From Nevskiaceae bacterium (lineage in GTDB: Bacteria > Pseudomonadota > Gammaproteobacteria > Nevskiales > Nevskiaceae), in NCBI GenBank assembly GCA_004297005.1, contig SCVA01000027.1, positions 1 through 64,000 of the forward strand: 64,000 nt of DNA, in the 5' to 3' direction. Positions 8,766 to 17,126 of the stretch are shown here, one piece after another. Position 1 is the stretch's first letter, and each line of letters opens with the position of its first letter. The notes below the pieces were generated by a model, which saw nothing but the letters and a program-made list of their open reading frames with translations, did not search any database and was not told the origin of the DNA. A program made the position numbers and the translations under genes.

Positions 8766-9467
8766 ATGCCGTATTCCGCCAGCCACCACCGCCAGCTCGA
8801 CCGCTGGCTGTTCATCGGTGGGCCACTGCTGGCGCTGATCGCCGGCTACGTCAACGTCATTCTGCTGATGAGCTTTTCGGTGCCGGTCAGCCACGTCACC
8901 GGCTCGATCGCGCACCTGGGCCTGGACGGCGCCCACCACGACGCCGAACACCTGCGCCTGGCCGCCAGCATGGTGCTGGCCTTTCTGATCGGCGCCGCGA
9001 TCACCGGTTACTGGACCGAGGGCCAGATGTTCCAGCACCGGCGCCGCTATGGCCTGGTGTTCGTGGTGCAGGGCCTGATGTTTGGTCTCGCCGCCCACTG
9101 GCTGGCCGAGGAGAGCACCTGGGCGGTGCCCGCCGCCGCACTGGGCTGCGGCATGCAGAACGCGCTGGCCAGCAGCTACCGCGGCCTCAACCTGCGCACC
9201 ACCCACATGACCGGGATCATCACCGACATCGGCGTGCTGCTGGGCCTGCGCGCCCGTGGTCACCAGATCCAGTGGTGGCGGCTGGCGCTGCTGGCGCTGA
9301 TCTTTACCGGCTATCTGCTGGGCACGGTGATGGGCGTGCTGGTCGCCGACCGCTGGCGGGCGCTGGCGCTGTATCTTTCCGCCTGGACCTGTCTGATCGG
9401 CGGCACCAGCTACCTCTTGCTGTTCCCGCGCCTGAATGGCGCCGGCGCGGCCAAGTCCGGCGGCTAG
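8766..9467 (+). CDS. DUF1275 (YoaK-type) integral membrane protein
   Basis: The 233-residue protein has about six membrane segments. The run GPLLALIAGYVNVILLMSFSVPVSHVTGSI, then AALGCGMQNALASSYRGLNLRTTHMTGIITDIGVLLG, is the characteristic signature of the YoaK/DUF1275 family; the repeated HxTG-type motifs (SHVTG and THMTG) are its hallmark. The family's transport or enzyme activity is not established. The gene lies 19 bases downstream of hslR on the same strand. Confidence 0.85.
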   Translation: MPYSASHHRQLDRWLFIGGPLLALIAGYVNVILLMSFSVPVSHVTGSIAHLGLDGAHHDAEHLRLAASMVLAFLIGAAITGYWTEGQMFQHRRRYGLVFVVQGLMFGLAAHWLAEESTWAVPAAALGCGMQNALASSYRGLNLRTTHMTGIITDIGVLLGLRARGHQIQWWRLALLALIFTGYLLGTVMGVLVADRWRALALYLSAWTCLIGGTSYLLLFPRLNGAGAAKSGG

Positions 9468-9546
9468 TTTCCCAGCACGATTCAGGCAGGGTTTAGCTTC
9501 AGCCGCCACTAATGAAGCGGTCCTTTTGATTGCCACGGAGTCAGCC

Positions 9547-9870
9547 ATGAATTTTTCCCGCACCGCCCGCCTGCTGTTGGTCCTGGCTGCCTTCGGCAGC
9601 GGCCTCGCGGCGGCGACCGAACCGGTGGTGGTGCTGCACGGCAGCGGCGCGCCCGGCGACAGCCGCTTCAGCCTGCGCGACGAACCCTCGGCCAGTTGCA
9701 GCGCGCCCGGCGTCGGCGATTGCAGCAGCTGCTCGGTGAGCTGCCCGCAGGGCCAGGCGGCAGTGTGCAAGCCGGGCAAGGTGCAGGCGGCGCTGGGTGA
9801 CGGCAGCTGCCAGCGCGAGCCGGTGTGCCGCTGCGACAACGCCAGCCCGGAGCCGGCGACCCGCCGCTAA
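9547..9870 (+). CDS. Small secreted cysteine-rich protein, unknown function
   Basis: The ORF has 107 residues. It opens with a good Sec signal peptide (NFSRTARLLLVLAAFGSGLAAA) and is followed by a mature part of about 85 residues with eight Cys (ASC, GDCSSCSVSC, AVC, GSC, PVCRC). Eight Cys in such a short export product suggests four disulphides or a metal site. No enzyme motif is seen and I do not recognise a family. ATG at 9547 is supported by its position directly before the signal peptide. The gene converges on the EEP hydrolase gene with 35 bases between stops. Confidence 0.7.
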   Translation: MNFSRTARLLLVLAAFGSGLAAATEPVVVLHGSGAPGDSRFSLRDEPSASCSAPGVGDCSSCSVSCPQGQAAVCKPGKVQAALGDGSCQREPVCRCDNASPEPATRR

Positions 9871-9905
9871 ACGGCGAGGCCGGCGCCCCAGCGTCAGGGC
9901 CGGAG

Positions 9906-10703
9906 CTAGAGACTGACCTCGGCCGCCAGCGGCAGATGGTCGGAAAGCTTGGACCAGGGCGCCGGGCTCAAGCTCAGCGGCGAGGCCTGCTGAAAATTGC
10001 GCAGGTAGATGCGGTCCAGCCGCATCAGCGGCCAGGCGGCGGGAAAGCTGCGCGCCGCCTGCCCCTGGCTGCCCACCCAGAGCTCCTCCAGGCCCACCCG
10101 CCGCAGCGGCCGGTGCAGGCTGCCGCGCCAGTCGTTGAAGTCGCCGGCCACTAGCAGCGGCGCCTCCGGCGGCACCTTCACCTGGATCAGCGCCATCAGC
10201 CGCTCGACCTGCTCGCGGCGGTGCGATTCCAGCAGGCTCAGATGGGCGCAGAACAAGTGCATGTCCGGCCGCCCGCCCGGCAGCCGCAGCACGCAGTGCA
10301 ACAGCCCGCGCCGCTCCGGACCGGCGATGGAGATGTCGTGGTTGTCGTAGTGGACGATGGGAAACTTCGACAGCACCGCGTTGCCGTGATGGCCTTCGGT
10401 GTAAACGGCATTGCGGCCGTAGGCGTACTGATTCCAGATCGAGTCGGCGAGAAATTCGTACTGCGGCTGCGTCGGCCAGTTGGCGTGGCGCTCGCGGTGC
10501 CCCTCGTGCTCGCCCTGCACTTCCTGCAGAAACACCACGTCGGCGGCCATGCCGCGGATCGCCTCGCGCAGCTCGTGCAGCACGAAGCGGCGGTTGAAGG
10601 CGTTGAAGCCCTTGTGGGTATTGAGCGTCAGCAGGCGCAGATTCAATGGCCCGCTACCGGCCAATGCGTCCTCGACTGGTAACTGCGTCTCGTCCTTGAG
10701 CAT
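9906..10703 (-). CDS. Endonuclease/exonuclease/phosphatase-fold hydrolase (YbhP-like)
   Basis: The 265-residue protein shows the EEP catalytic order: LLTLNTHKGFNAFNRRF with the first Asn, VVFLQEVQGEHEG with the metal-binding Glu, LFCAHLSLLESHRREQ, VAGDFNDWRG with the Asp/Asn pair, and LSDHLPLAAEV with the final Asp-His pair. The HKGFNAFNRR opening and overall length match the YbhP group, which in enterobacteria is encoded with cardiolipin synthase B; here no synthase is adjacent. It has no signal peptide, so it probably acts in the cytoplasm or at the membrane on a phosphodiester or phospholipid-derived substrate. Confidence 0.85.
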   Translation of the reverse strand: MLKDETQLPVEDALAGSGPLNLRLLTLNTHKGFNAFNRRFVLHELREAIRGMAADVVFLQEVQGEHEGHRERHANWPTQPQYEFLADSIWNQYAYGRNAVYTEGHHGNAVLSKFPIVHYDNHDISIAGPERRGLLHCVLRLPGGRPDMHLFCAHLSLLESHRREQVERLMALIQVKVPPEAPLLVAGDFNDWRGSLHRPLRRVGLEELWVGSQGQAARSFPAAWPLMRLDRIYLRNFQQASPLSLSPAPWSKLSDHLPLAAEVSL

Positions 10704-10723
10704 GCGCTGCCTTCCCTTAGCGA

Positions 10724-10757
10724 GCGGTAATGCGCCCTATGCTGGCGCATTTACCGC
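10724..10757. repeat. Near-perfect inverted repeat between rhlE and the EEP gene
   Basis: Bases 10724-10736 pair with 10744-10757 over 13 base pairs with one bulged T and a 7-base loop. There is no T tract on either side, so it is not a canonical intrinsic terminator. On the minus strand it lies just past the rhlE stop and may stabilise that 3' end. Confidence 0.5.
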
Positions 10758-10816
10758 CGTTGGCAAGGCAGGCACGCCGGGCGGCGGGCGTGGCGCGGCA
10801 AGCGGTTTGCCGGACT

Positions 10817-12325
10817 TCAGCGCCCGCCGCGCGGCCCCGAACGGTGCTGGCCGGGGCGGCCGGAGCCACCCGGACGACCGCCACCACTCGGCTTGGCCTG
10901 GTGCGCCGGCAGATTGCCGCGACCGGTGCCCGGCGCGAAGCCGCCACCGGAGGATTCCGCGCGCGCCGGCTGGCCGCCATTGCGACGCTCGGCCGGACGC
11001 GCGGCGGCACTCGCCGGCTGCGGACTCGCCGGCCGGTTCCAGGAATCACCACGCCCGGCGGCCGCCGGGGCGGACGAACGACCACCACCGCCGCCACCGC
11101 GAGACTCGGAACGACCCTGACCACCGCCCTGACGGCCACGACCACCCTGGGGCGGACGCGGCGGGCGCGGCGGCTCCGGCTTGTCGGCGGCGGCGCTGGG
11201 CACGAAGCCCTGCACGGTCAACACCGGAATCTCGCGCTTGATCAGGCGCTGGATGTCGCGCAGGAAGGCGCGCTCGTCCGGGGCGCAGAAGCTCAGCGCC
11301 TCGCCGTCGTTGCCGGCGCGACCGGTGCGGCCGATGCGGTGCACGTAGTCCTCGGGCACGTTCGGCAGCTCGAAGTTGATGACGTGCGGCAGCTGGTCGA
11401 TGTCGATGCCGCGGGCGGCGATGTCGGTGGCCACCAGGGCGCGGATCTTCTTCGCCTTGAAGTCGGCCAGCGCCTTGGTGCGCGCACTCTGGCTCTTGTT
11501 GCCGTGCAGCGCGGCGGCGGGCAGACCCACTTCGTTGAGGTAGTCGCAGATGCGGTTGGCGCCATGCTTCATGCGCGCGAACACCAGCACCTGCTGCCAG
11601 TCACCCTGACGCATCAGATAGCTGAGCAGTTCGCGCTTGTGGCGCTGCTCGACGTAGGTGACCTTCTGGCTGACGGTTTCGATGGTCGAGTTGCGCGGCG
11701 CAATGTCGATCTCGCGCGGCGCATGCAGGAAGGTCTTGGCGAGCGTGCGGATCTCGTCTGAGAAGGTCGCCGAGAACAACAGGTTCTGGCGCTTGGCCGG
11801 CAGCACCTTGAGCACCCGCTTGATGTCGTGGATGAAGCCCATGTCGAGCATGCGGTCGGCTTCGTCGAGCACGAAGAATTCGAGCTTGGAGAGATCGCAG
11901 ATGCGGTCGTTGATGTGCTCCAGCAGGCGGCCCGGTGTAGCGATGATGATGTCGACGCCGCGACGCAGCGCGTCGATCTGCGGCTGGTGGCCGACGCCAC
12001 CGAAGATCACCGTGCTCTTGAGCGGCAGATCCTTGCCGTAGGTGGCGATGCTCTCGGCGACCTGGGCCGCGAGTTCGCGGGTGGGCGTGAGCACCAGGGC
12101 GCGCGGATAGCGCTTGGCCGGCAGCGGCACGCTGGCCAGCTTGTGCAGCATCGGCAGGGTGAAGCCGGCGGTCTTGCCGGTGCCGGTCTGGGCGGCGGCC
12201 AGCAGGTCATGACCTTCCAGCACCACCGGAATGGCGCGCTGCTGGATAGGAGTGGGGGTGGTGTAGCCCTCGCGGGAAACAGCATTCAGCAGGGCTTGAT
12301 TCAAGCCCAGTTCGGCAAACGACAT
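10817..12325 (-). CDS. rhlE: ATP-dependent RNA helicase RhlE
   Basis: The 502-residue DEAD-box protein carries [10 protein letters not shown] (Q motif), AAQTGTGKT (Walker A), [22 protein letters not shown] (DEAD), LLFSATF (SAT) and [10 protein letters not shown] (motif VI). The first 400 residues are the two RecA-like domains; the rest is a long Gly/Arg/Ser-rich tail with repeated RGG-like patches that should bind RNA non-specifically. This is the RhlE arrangement, involved in ribosome assembly and RNA turnover, often cold-responsive. A leader of about 100 bases precedes it and a TATAAT is present upstream. Confidence 0.93.
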   Translation of the reverse strand: MSFAELGLNQALLNAVSREGYTTPTPIQQRAIPVVLEGHDLLAAAQTGTGKTAGFTLPMLHKLASVPLPAKRYPRALVLTPTRELAAQVAESIATYGKDLPLKSTVIFGGVGHQPQIDALRRGVDIIIATPGRLLEHINDRICDLSKLEFFVLDEADRMLDMGFIHDIKRVLKVLPAKRQNLLFSATFSDEIRTLAKTFLHAPREIDIAPRNSTIETVSQKVTYVEQRHKRELLSYLMRQGDWQQVLVFARMKHGANRICDYLNEVGLPAAALHGNKSQSARTKALADFKAKKIRALVATDIAARGIDIDQLPHVINFELPNVPEDYVHRIGRTGRAGNDGEALSFCAPDERAFLRDIQRLIKREIPVLTVQGFVPSAAADKPEPPRPPRPPQGGRGRQGGGQGRSESRGGGGGGRSSAPAAAGRGDSWNRPASPQPASAAARPAERRNGGQPARAESSGGGFAPGTGRGNLPAHQAKPSGGGRPGGSGRPGQHRSGPRGGR

Positions 12326-12428
12326 CTAGGGGAACTCCGGGAGCGCCGTCGAAAGGGCGTGCAGTCCTCGAAACCGAAGTCTGACGGCAGGGCGCGCGAC
12401 GGTGAACCGCACCCAGTGAAGGGGGCGG

Positions 12429-12434
12429 ATTATA
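12429..12434 (-). promoter_or_regulatory. Candidate -10 box for rhlE
   Basis: On the minus strand a perfect TATAAT lies about 104 bases upstream of the rhlE ATG, between the CBS gene stop and rhlE. The -35 region is weak (only about three matches at 17-base spacing). A start here would give a leader of roughly 97 bases. Confidence 0.4.
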
Positions 12435-12469
12435 CGGGCTGTGGAAAAAGCTGCCTGAACGAAACCAGC

Positions 12470-12871
12470 TCAGGCGTCGTCGTGGATCGCTTTGAGCACG
12501 TCACGGCGCGAGATCTGGCCGACCAGGCGGCCGTCTTCCACCACCGGGAAGCGCTTGTAGGGCGAGTCGAGGAAACGGTTGGCGACTTCCAGCAAGGTGT
12601 CGTCCGGCGACAGGCAGCGCACGCTGGTGGTCATGAAGTCGCGCACCGAACCAGGCGAGACGCCTTCGTAGCTGGCGACCACCGCGACTTTCAGGCAGTC
12701 CTTCTCGGACAGCATGCCGACCAGGCGGCCGCCCTCCTCGCAGACCGGTGCACCGGAGTGGCCACTCTTCACCAGGGCGCCGATGGCGCTCATCACGTCG
12801 GTGTCCGGCGTGAAGGTGAGCAGGTTGCGGGTCATGTGGTCGCGCACGCTGTGCGCGCTCAGGTCAGCCAT
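12470..12871 (-). CDS. Tandem CBS-domain protein
   Basis: The protein has 133 residues and consists of two CBS motifs, VRDHMTRNLLTFTPDTDVMSAIGALVKSGHSGAPVCEEGGRLVGMLSEKD and VRDFMTTSVRCLSPDDTLLEVANRFLDSPYKRFPVVEDGRLVGQISRRDVLKAI, with nothing else attached. Paired CBS motifs form a Bateman module that binds adenine nucleotides and senses energy state. Without a linked enzyme domain it probably acts in trans on another protein. It lies between rhlE and the MscS gene on the same strand. Confidence 0.9.
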   Translation of the reverse strand: MADLSAHSVRDHMTRNLLTFTPDTDVMSAIGALVKSGHSGAPVCEEGGRLVGMLSEKDCLKVAVVASYEGVSPGSVRDFMTTSVRCLSPDDTLLEVANRFLDSPYKRFPVVEDGRLVGQISRRDVLKAIHDDA

Positions 12872-12964
12872 GATCTTGATCCTCCCGCGCCAGGTCAGCG
12901 CTGGACCAAGACTAGCCGAAGCCGGGGTCGGTCGGCAGCCCTCCGAACGGACGAGTAGCCGCCT

Positions 12965-14179
12965 TCAGGGCGCGCGCTCGGTAGGCTCCGGCCGCGCGGT
13001 CGGCAGGCCGCCGCCGAGCAGCTCCAGCTGCTGCTTGCCGGTGGTCAGGTGGATGCCCTCGGCGGCGAAGGCGGCCAGGATCGCGTAGCGCAGCTCGCTG
13101 GCGATGCCGCCACGGTCGTGAACATTGCTGACATAGCCGCCGATCTCGAAGCTGAGCGTGCCGTTGCCAAAGTCCTTGAGCACCACATAAGGCCCGCCCA
13201 GGCCCGGCACCTGACCGGCCTGGATCAAGCGCGGGCTGGCGCGGGTCACCGCCTGCAGCACGGCGCTGACCTTGGGCGCCTGCCCCTCGTCGGACACCGG
13301 CACCGCCATCACCACCCGGCCGTAGGTGTTGCCGTAGGTGAGGTTCTCGACCCGGGTGGAGATCAGCTCCGAGTTGGGGACGATGATCATGGTCTTGTCC
13401 CAGGTCTCGATCTCGGTGGCGCGGATGCGGATGTGGCGGATGAAGCCCTCGGTGGCGCCCACCTTCACGTAGTCGCCCACCCGCACCGGCCGCTCGAACA
13501 GCAGGATCAACCCGGAGACGAAGTTGTTGATGATGTTCTGCAGGCCAAAACCAATACCCACCGACAGCGCGCCGGCGACGATGGCGAGCTTGCTCAAGTC
13601 CAGGCCCGCTACCGACAGACCCACCATCGCGGCGATGATGAAGGTGATGTAGCCGAACAGCGTCGCCACCGACACCCGCACCCCGGGGTCCAGATGCGAG
13701 AGCGGCAGCCAGTCTTCCTCCAGCTTCTTCTTGATGTAGCGGGTGAAGGTAATGAGCAGGAAGAACCAGATCAGGCCCAGCAGCAGGCTGGACGGCACGA
13801 TGTGCGACTTGCCGATCTTCACACCCTTGCCGGTCAGCACCTCGCTGACCCTGTCGCCCAGGTCGTGCTGCCCCCAGACGTGCAGCAACAGGAAACCGAT
13901 GAAGGGCCAGAGCACGAACTGGTAGCTGAGCGTCAGCCACTTCAGCTCGGAGATGTGCTTGCCCTCGGCCACGCCGATGCGCTTACGCAGGCGCCGCTGC
14001 CAAGCGTAGCGGCCGGAATCCAGGGTACGGGTGAGAAACTCCACCGCCAGCGAACAGACGATGCCGAAGGCGATCAGCAGCAAGGTGCTGGTGGTGGGGC
14101 TGGCGGTGAACCAGGTGGGCAGCATGCGGGAGTCATCTGGATGCGGGGGGCTGGCATTTTCCATCATTGGGACGCTCAT
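12965..14179 (-). CDS. MscS-family mechanosensitive ion channel
   Basis: The 404-residue protein has four or five membrane segments in the first 190 residues, then the pore-lining helix and beta domain of the MscS family: AIVAGALSVGIGFGLQNIINNFVSGLILLFERPVRVGDYVKVG, then GFIRHIRIRATEIETWDKTMIIVPNSELIS. It should open under membrane tension and release solutes on osmotic downshock. It is longer than E. coli MscS (286 residues) because of extra N-terminal helices. The gene diverges from the NUDIX-MBL gene with only 14 bases between start codons. Confidence 0.92.
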   Translation of the reverse strand: MSVPMMENASPPHPDDSRMLPTWFTASPTTSTLLLIAFGIVCSLAVEFLTRTLDSGRYAWQRRLRKRIGVAEGKHISELKWLTLSYQFVLWPFIGFLLLHVWGQHDLGDRVSEVLTGKGVKIGKSHIVPSSLLLGLIWFFLLITFTRYIKKKLEEDWLPLSHLDPGVRVSVATLFGYITFIIAAMVGLSVAGLDLSKLAIVAGALSVGIGFGLQNIINNFVSGLILLFERPVRVGDYVKVGATEGFIRHIRIRATEIETWDKTMIIVPNSELISTRVENLTYGNTYGRVVMAVPVSDEGQAPKVSAVLQAVTRASPRLIQAGQVPGLGGPYVVLKDFGNGTLSFEIGGYVSNVHDRGGIASELRYAILAAFAAEGIHLTTGKQQLELLGGGLPTARPEPTERAP

Positions 14180-14193
14180 GCCAGCATGTCGGC

Positions 14194-15564
14194 ATGAACG
14201 CCACCGCCCACAGCAATATCCGCGACGCCGTCACCGCCGTCCTCCTCCACGAGGGCCGCCTGCTGATGGTGCGCCGCCAGCCCAGCCTGAATTCCTTCGC
14301 CGGCTTCCACGCCTTTCCCGGCGGCAAGGTCGATGCCGCCGACGCCGAAGGGCCGGAGCCGGTCTTGCGCTGCGCCGACCATGCCCCACGGCTGATCACC
14401 GCACTGCTGCGCGAGGTGCAGGAAGAGCTGGGCATCGATCTCGACGCCCTGGCGCGCGCCGGCGCCGTGCAGGGCCTGCACTGCCTGGGCGAGGCCACCA
14501 CCCCGCCGATTTCGCCGGTGCGCTTCCGCACCCACTTCTATCGGGTAGATCTCGGCCATGCGCCGGAGCCGGTGCCTGACCTGGGGGAAATCGCCGAGGC
14601 CAGCTGGGCGACGCCGGCGGAATGGATGGCGCGCTACCGTGACGGCCGCCTGCTGCTGGCGCCGCCGACCCTGGACGTGCTGCTGGCGCTGGAGGCCGAG
14701 GCCGCCATCACCAGCATCCCGGCGCTGGACGAGGACAACGACCGCACCGGCGCGGTCAACGCCCTGCGCAGCATCGAGCCGCTGCACGGCCTCAAGCAGG
14801 TGTTCGTGCGCTCGCACACCCTGCCACCGGCCCAGCACACCAATGCCTTCCTGATCGGAGACAAGTACAAGGTCCTGGTCGACCCCAGCCCGCGCGACCG
14901 CGAGGAGCTGGAGCGGCTGATCGCCCTGCTCGATGTCACCGGTGTCGACGAGGTGCTGCTTACCCACCACCACCCCGACCACCGGCAGTACGCCAACGAG
15001 ATCGCCGAGCGCTACGACATTCCGCTGGCGATGAGCGACACCACCCGCAAGCTGCTGGGCATGGCCGCGCCCGGCTTCTTCGGCGAGCTGCTGCTGCGCA
15101 CCTACGACCAGGGCGATGTGGTGACCCGCTGGCTCGGGCGGCCGGTGCGGGTGGTGGCGGTGCCCGGCCACGACGAGGGCCAGATCGCGCTGATGCCAGA
15201 CGGCCGCGAGTGGTGCATCGTCGGCGACCTGATCCAGGGCGTCGGCACGGTGGTGATCCACAAGCCGGAAGGCCACATGGGCCGCTACTTCCAGACGCTA
15301 CAGAAAGTGATCGACCTCAACCCGGCGGTGATCATCCCCTCGCACGGTCAGGCGCTGGGCACCGTACACCGCCTGGAGGAAACCCTGAAGCACCGGCGCC
15401 TGCGCGAGCAGGCGGTGCTGGAACTGCATCAGGCCGGCAAGGCCATCGACGAGATGCTGCCGCTGATCTACCAGGGCCTGGATCCGCGCCTGCTGCCGCT
15501 GGCGCGCGCCAACATCGAGAGCCATCTCGACAAGCTGATGGAGGAAGGCCGGCTCGCGGCCTGA
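14194..15564 (+). CDS. NUDIX hydrolase fused to an MBL-fold (LACTB2-like) hydrolase
   Basis: From the ATG at 14194 the protein has 456 residues. Residues 10-190 form a NUDIX domain: FHAFPGGKVDAAD followed after an insertion by REVQEELGID (73-82), an expanded Nudix box with the catalytic REXXEE core. Residues 205-456 form a metallo-beta-lactamase fold with THHHPDH at 257-263, VPGHDEGQIAL, VGDLIQG and PSHGQALG as metal ligands. NUDIX domains of this type cleave CoA or nucleoside diphosphate derivatives, and LACTB2-like folds hydrolyse thioesters or RNA. The pairing suggests two-step removal of an acyl-CoA-like metabolite, but that is inference. An upstream in-frame ATG (14167) would overlap the divergent MscS start. 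Confidence 0.85.
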   Translation: MNATAHSNIRDAVTAVLLHEGRLLMVRRQPSLNSFAGFHAFPGGKVDAADAEGPEPVLRCADHAPRLITALLREVQEELGIDLDALARAGAVQGLHCLGEATTPPISPVRFRTHFYRVDLGHAPEPVPDLGEIAEASWATPAEWMARYRDGRLLLAPPTLDVLLALEAEAAITSIPALDEDNDRTGAVNALRSIEPLHGLKQVFVRSHTLPPAQHTNAFLIGDKYKVLVDPSPRDREELERLIALLDVTGVDEVLLTHHHPDHRQYANEIAERYDIPLAMSDTTRKLLGMAAPGFFGELLLRTYDQGDVVTRWLGRPVRVVAVPGHDEGQIALMPDGREWCIVGDLIQGVGTVVIHKPEGHMGRYFQTLQKVIDLNPAVIIPSHGQALGTVHRLEETLKHRRLREQAVLELHQAGKAIDEMLPLIYQGLDPRLLPLARANIESHLDKLMEEGRLAA

Positions 15565-15577
15565 GCGCCGCCCTAGG

Positions 15578-15820
15578 TTACTGCGGCGCTTCCGCCGCCT
15601 TGAGCTGCGCGTCGAGATCGGCCTTGCGCTGGTCGTTGGCATCCAGCGCGCCATCGACCTTGTTGGCGATGGCGTCGCCGGCATAGCCGATCGCCTCGGT
15701 GTTGCGGATGCCCTGGGTCTCGGCCCGGCCCTGGGGCTGGTCGACCTTCTTGGGCTCCGGCGTCGGCTGGCAGGCGGCGAGCGGCAGCAACAGCAGGGTG
15801 GCAATCAGGACGGGTTTCAT
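15578..15820 (-). CDS. Small lipoprotein, unknown function
   Basis: Starting at the ATG at 15820 the protein has 80 residues with a lipoprotein signal (KPVLIATLLLLPLAAC; lipobox LAAC) and a short charged mature part. The latter contains RNTEAIGYAGDAIANKVDGALDANDQRKADLDAQLKAAEAP, likely a helix. An in-frame ATG 11 codons upstream would spoil the signal. It lies last in the leftward hemA-to-small-gene series and converges on the NUDIX-MBL gene. No known family is recognised. Confidence 0.65.
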   Translation of the reverse strand: MKPVLIATLLLLPLAACQPTPEPKKVDQPQGRAETQGIRNTEAIGYAGDAIANKVDGALDANDQRKADLDAQLKAAEAPQ

Positions 15821-15849
15821 GGTCTTGCTCCGGGGTTGTAAGCGAAATC

Positions 15850-16041
15850 TCACCAGTAGCCGCTGGGCTTGTCCGGATCTTCGGGCTCCTGGCCCGGAGC
15901 GGCGGCGGGCGGCGGTGTAGTGGCCGGCGGCGCGCCGTTCTGGCGGCGGCTGCGCAGGTGCGAAACCGCGCGCAGGGTGGCGAACGGCCCGACGATCAGG
16001 GCCACCACCAGGACCAGCACCCAGACCAGGGTCGCGTTCAT
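15850..16041 (-). CDS. Small single-pass membrane protein
   Basis: The ORF has 63 residues: one hydrophobic helix at residues 4-24 (TLVWVLVLVVALIVGPFATL), then an Arg-rich stretch and a Pro/Ala-rich tail ending in PDKPSGYW. By the positive-inside rule the tail is cytoplasmic. It lies 8 bases after the JAMM-like gene and just before the small lipoprotein on the same strand. The function is unknown. Confidence 0.6.
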   Translation of the reverse strand: MNATLVWVLVLVVALIVGPFATLRAVSHLRSRRQNGAPPATTPPPAAAPGQEPEDPDKPSGYW

Positions 16042-16049
16042 CGCCCAGG

Positions 16050-16373
16050 CTAATCGGTGACCGCCAAGGGCTGTTCCTGCAGGCCGTCGGCCAGGCGTCG
16101 CCAGCCGCGCATCTCCAGCACGCCCTTGGTGTTGAGCGAGATCACCAGATGCAGGCCGTCGCCGCTCAGCTCTCCCGGCAGCGGTTCGGCGGCGCTGGTG
16201 GGCTTGGAATAGCAGCGGGCGTACACCGCCGCACCCGGCTCCGGCTCGCCTTCGTGATAGCGCAGCGCACCCGGCTGCACCCAGCCGCGACTGCTGTCCG
16301 GCGCCGCCAACTGGGCGGCATGGAGGATCTGGATGGCGAGACGGCGCGGCAGCACCAGCGGCGTAGGAGTCAT
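16050..16373 (-). CDS. JAMM/M67-like protein lacking catalytic residues
   Basis: The 107-residue protein aligns by eye with the bacterial Mov34/JAMM (M67) peptidases that sit beside ThiF/MoeB genes. The N-terminal LPRRLAIQILHAAQLAAPDSSRGWVQPG corresponds to the helix preceding the catalytic Glu (usual form PEExCGLLxG), and LHLVISLNTKGVLEMRGWR to the conserved last strands. Between them the expected HSHP motif reads YSKP and the Glu and Cys positions read Ser and Arg, so zinc binding should be lost. It is six bases downstream of the ThiF/MoeB-like gene. It is either a decaying gene or a pseudoenzyme partner. The assignment is from remembered family patterns, not a search. Confidence 0.6.
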   Translation of the reverse strand: MTPTPLVLPRRLAIQILHAAQLAAPDSSRGWVQPGALRYHEGEPEPGAAVYARCYSKPTSAAEPLPGELSGDGLHLVISLNTKGVLEMRGWRRLADGLQEQPLAVTD

Positions 16374-16379
16374 GGCGAA

Positions 16380-17126
16380 TCAGGCAAGGGAAGCAGCCGC
16401 GCCGCAGTGCGGGCAGGCGGGATCAGGGACCAGACGCAGCTTACGCCAGTCGAAGCGGCGCGCATCCCAGAGATGCAGTTGGCCGGCATTGTCGGTCTGC
16501 CCCAGTAGCAACTGGATCGCCAGCAGGGCTTGCAGGGCACCGATCACGCCGACCACCGGGCCGAGCACGCCGGCATCCTCGCAGGTCTCGGCGCGCTCGC
16601 CGGCATCCGGGTACAGGCAGGCATAGCAGGGTCCGCCCCGGCGCAGGTCGAAGGCGGCGACCTGTCCTTCGAGCCGGATCGCGGCGCCGGAAACCAGGGG
16701 CTTGCGGGCGCGCACGCAGGCGGCATTGATGGCGAAGCGGGCCGGAAAGTTGTCGGTGCAGTCGAGCACCACATCAGCCTCGGCGACCCGGGCCGGGAAC
16801 TGCGCCAGCTCGGTCTCGCCGTCCAGGGTCTCCACCGTCAAGCTCGAGTCCAGCGCCAGCAGGCGCTCGCGGGCGGCGTCGAGCTTGCGGCGGCCGACAT
16901 CGGCCTCGGTAAAGAGCAGCTGGCGCTGCAGATTGCTGCGCTCGACCCGGTCACGGTCGGCCAGCACCAGGCGGCCGATGCCGGCGGCGGCGAGATAGAG
17001 CGCGGCCGGGCTGCCCAGGCCGCCGCAGCCGACGATCAGCACGCTGGAATCGCGCAGCAGCTGCTGGCCGGCAACGCCGACCTCGGGCAGCACCACCTGG
17101 CGGGCGTGGCGGCGGAAGTCGCTCAT
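16380..17126 (-). CDS. moeB: ThiF/MoeB/HesA-family adenylyltransferase
   Basis: From the ATG at 17126 the protein has 248 residues. It shows the E1-like nucleotide fold (VLIVGCGGLGSPAALYLAAAGIGRLVLADRDRVERSNLQRQLLFTEADVG), the substrate Asp region (DCTDNFPARFAINAACV), a zinc site made of CYAC and CPHC, and the ETCEDAGVLGPVVGVIG segment. It should adenylate the C-terminal Gly-Gly of a ubiquitin-like sulphur carrier (MoaD or ThiS). The start overlaps the prmC stop as ATGA. The prmC-moeB pairing is common in gammaproteobacteria. Its exact carrier cannot be told from sequence. Confidence 0.88.
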   Translation of the reverse strand: MSDFRRHARQVVLPEVGVAGQQLLRDSSVLIVGCGGLGSPAALYLAAAGIGRLVLADRDRVERSNLQRQLLFTEADVGRRKLDAARERLLALDSSLTVETLDGETELAQFPARVAEADVVLDCTDNFPARFAINAACVRARKPLVSGAAIRLEGQVAAFDLRRGGPCYACLYPDAGERAETCEDAGVLGPVVGVIGALQALLAIQLLLGQTDNAGQLHLWDARRFDWRKLRLVPDPACPHCGAAASLA

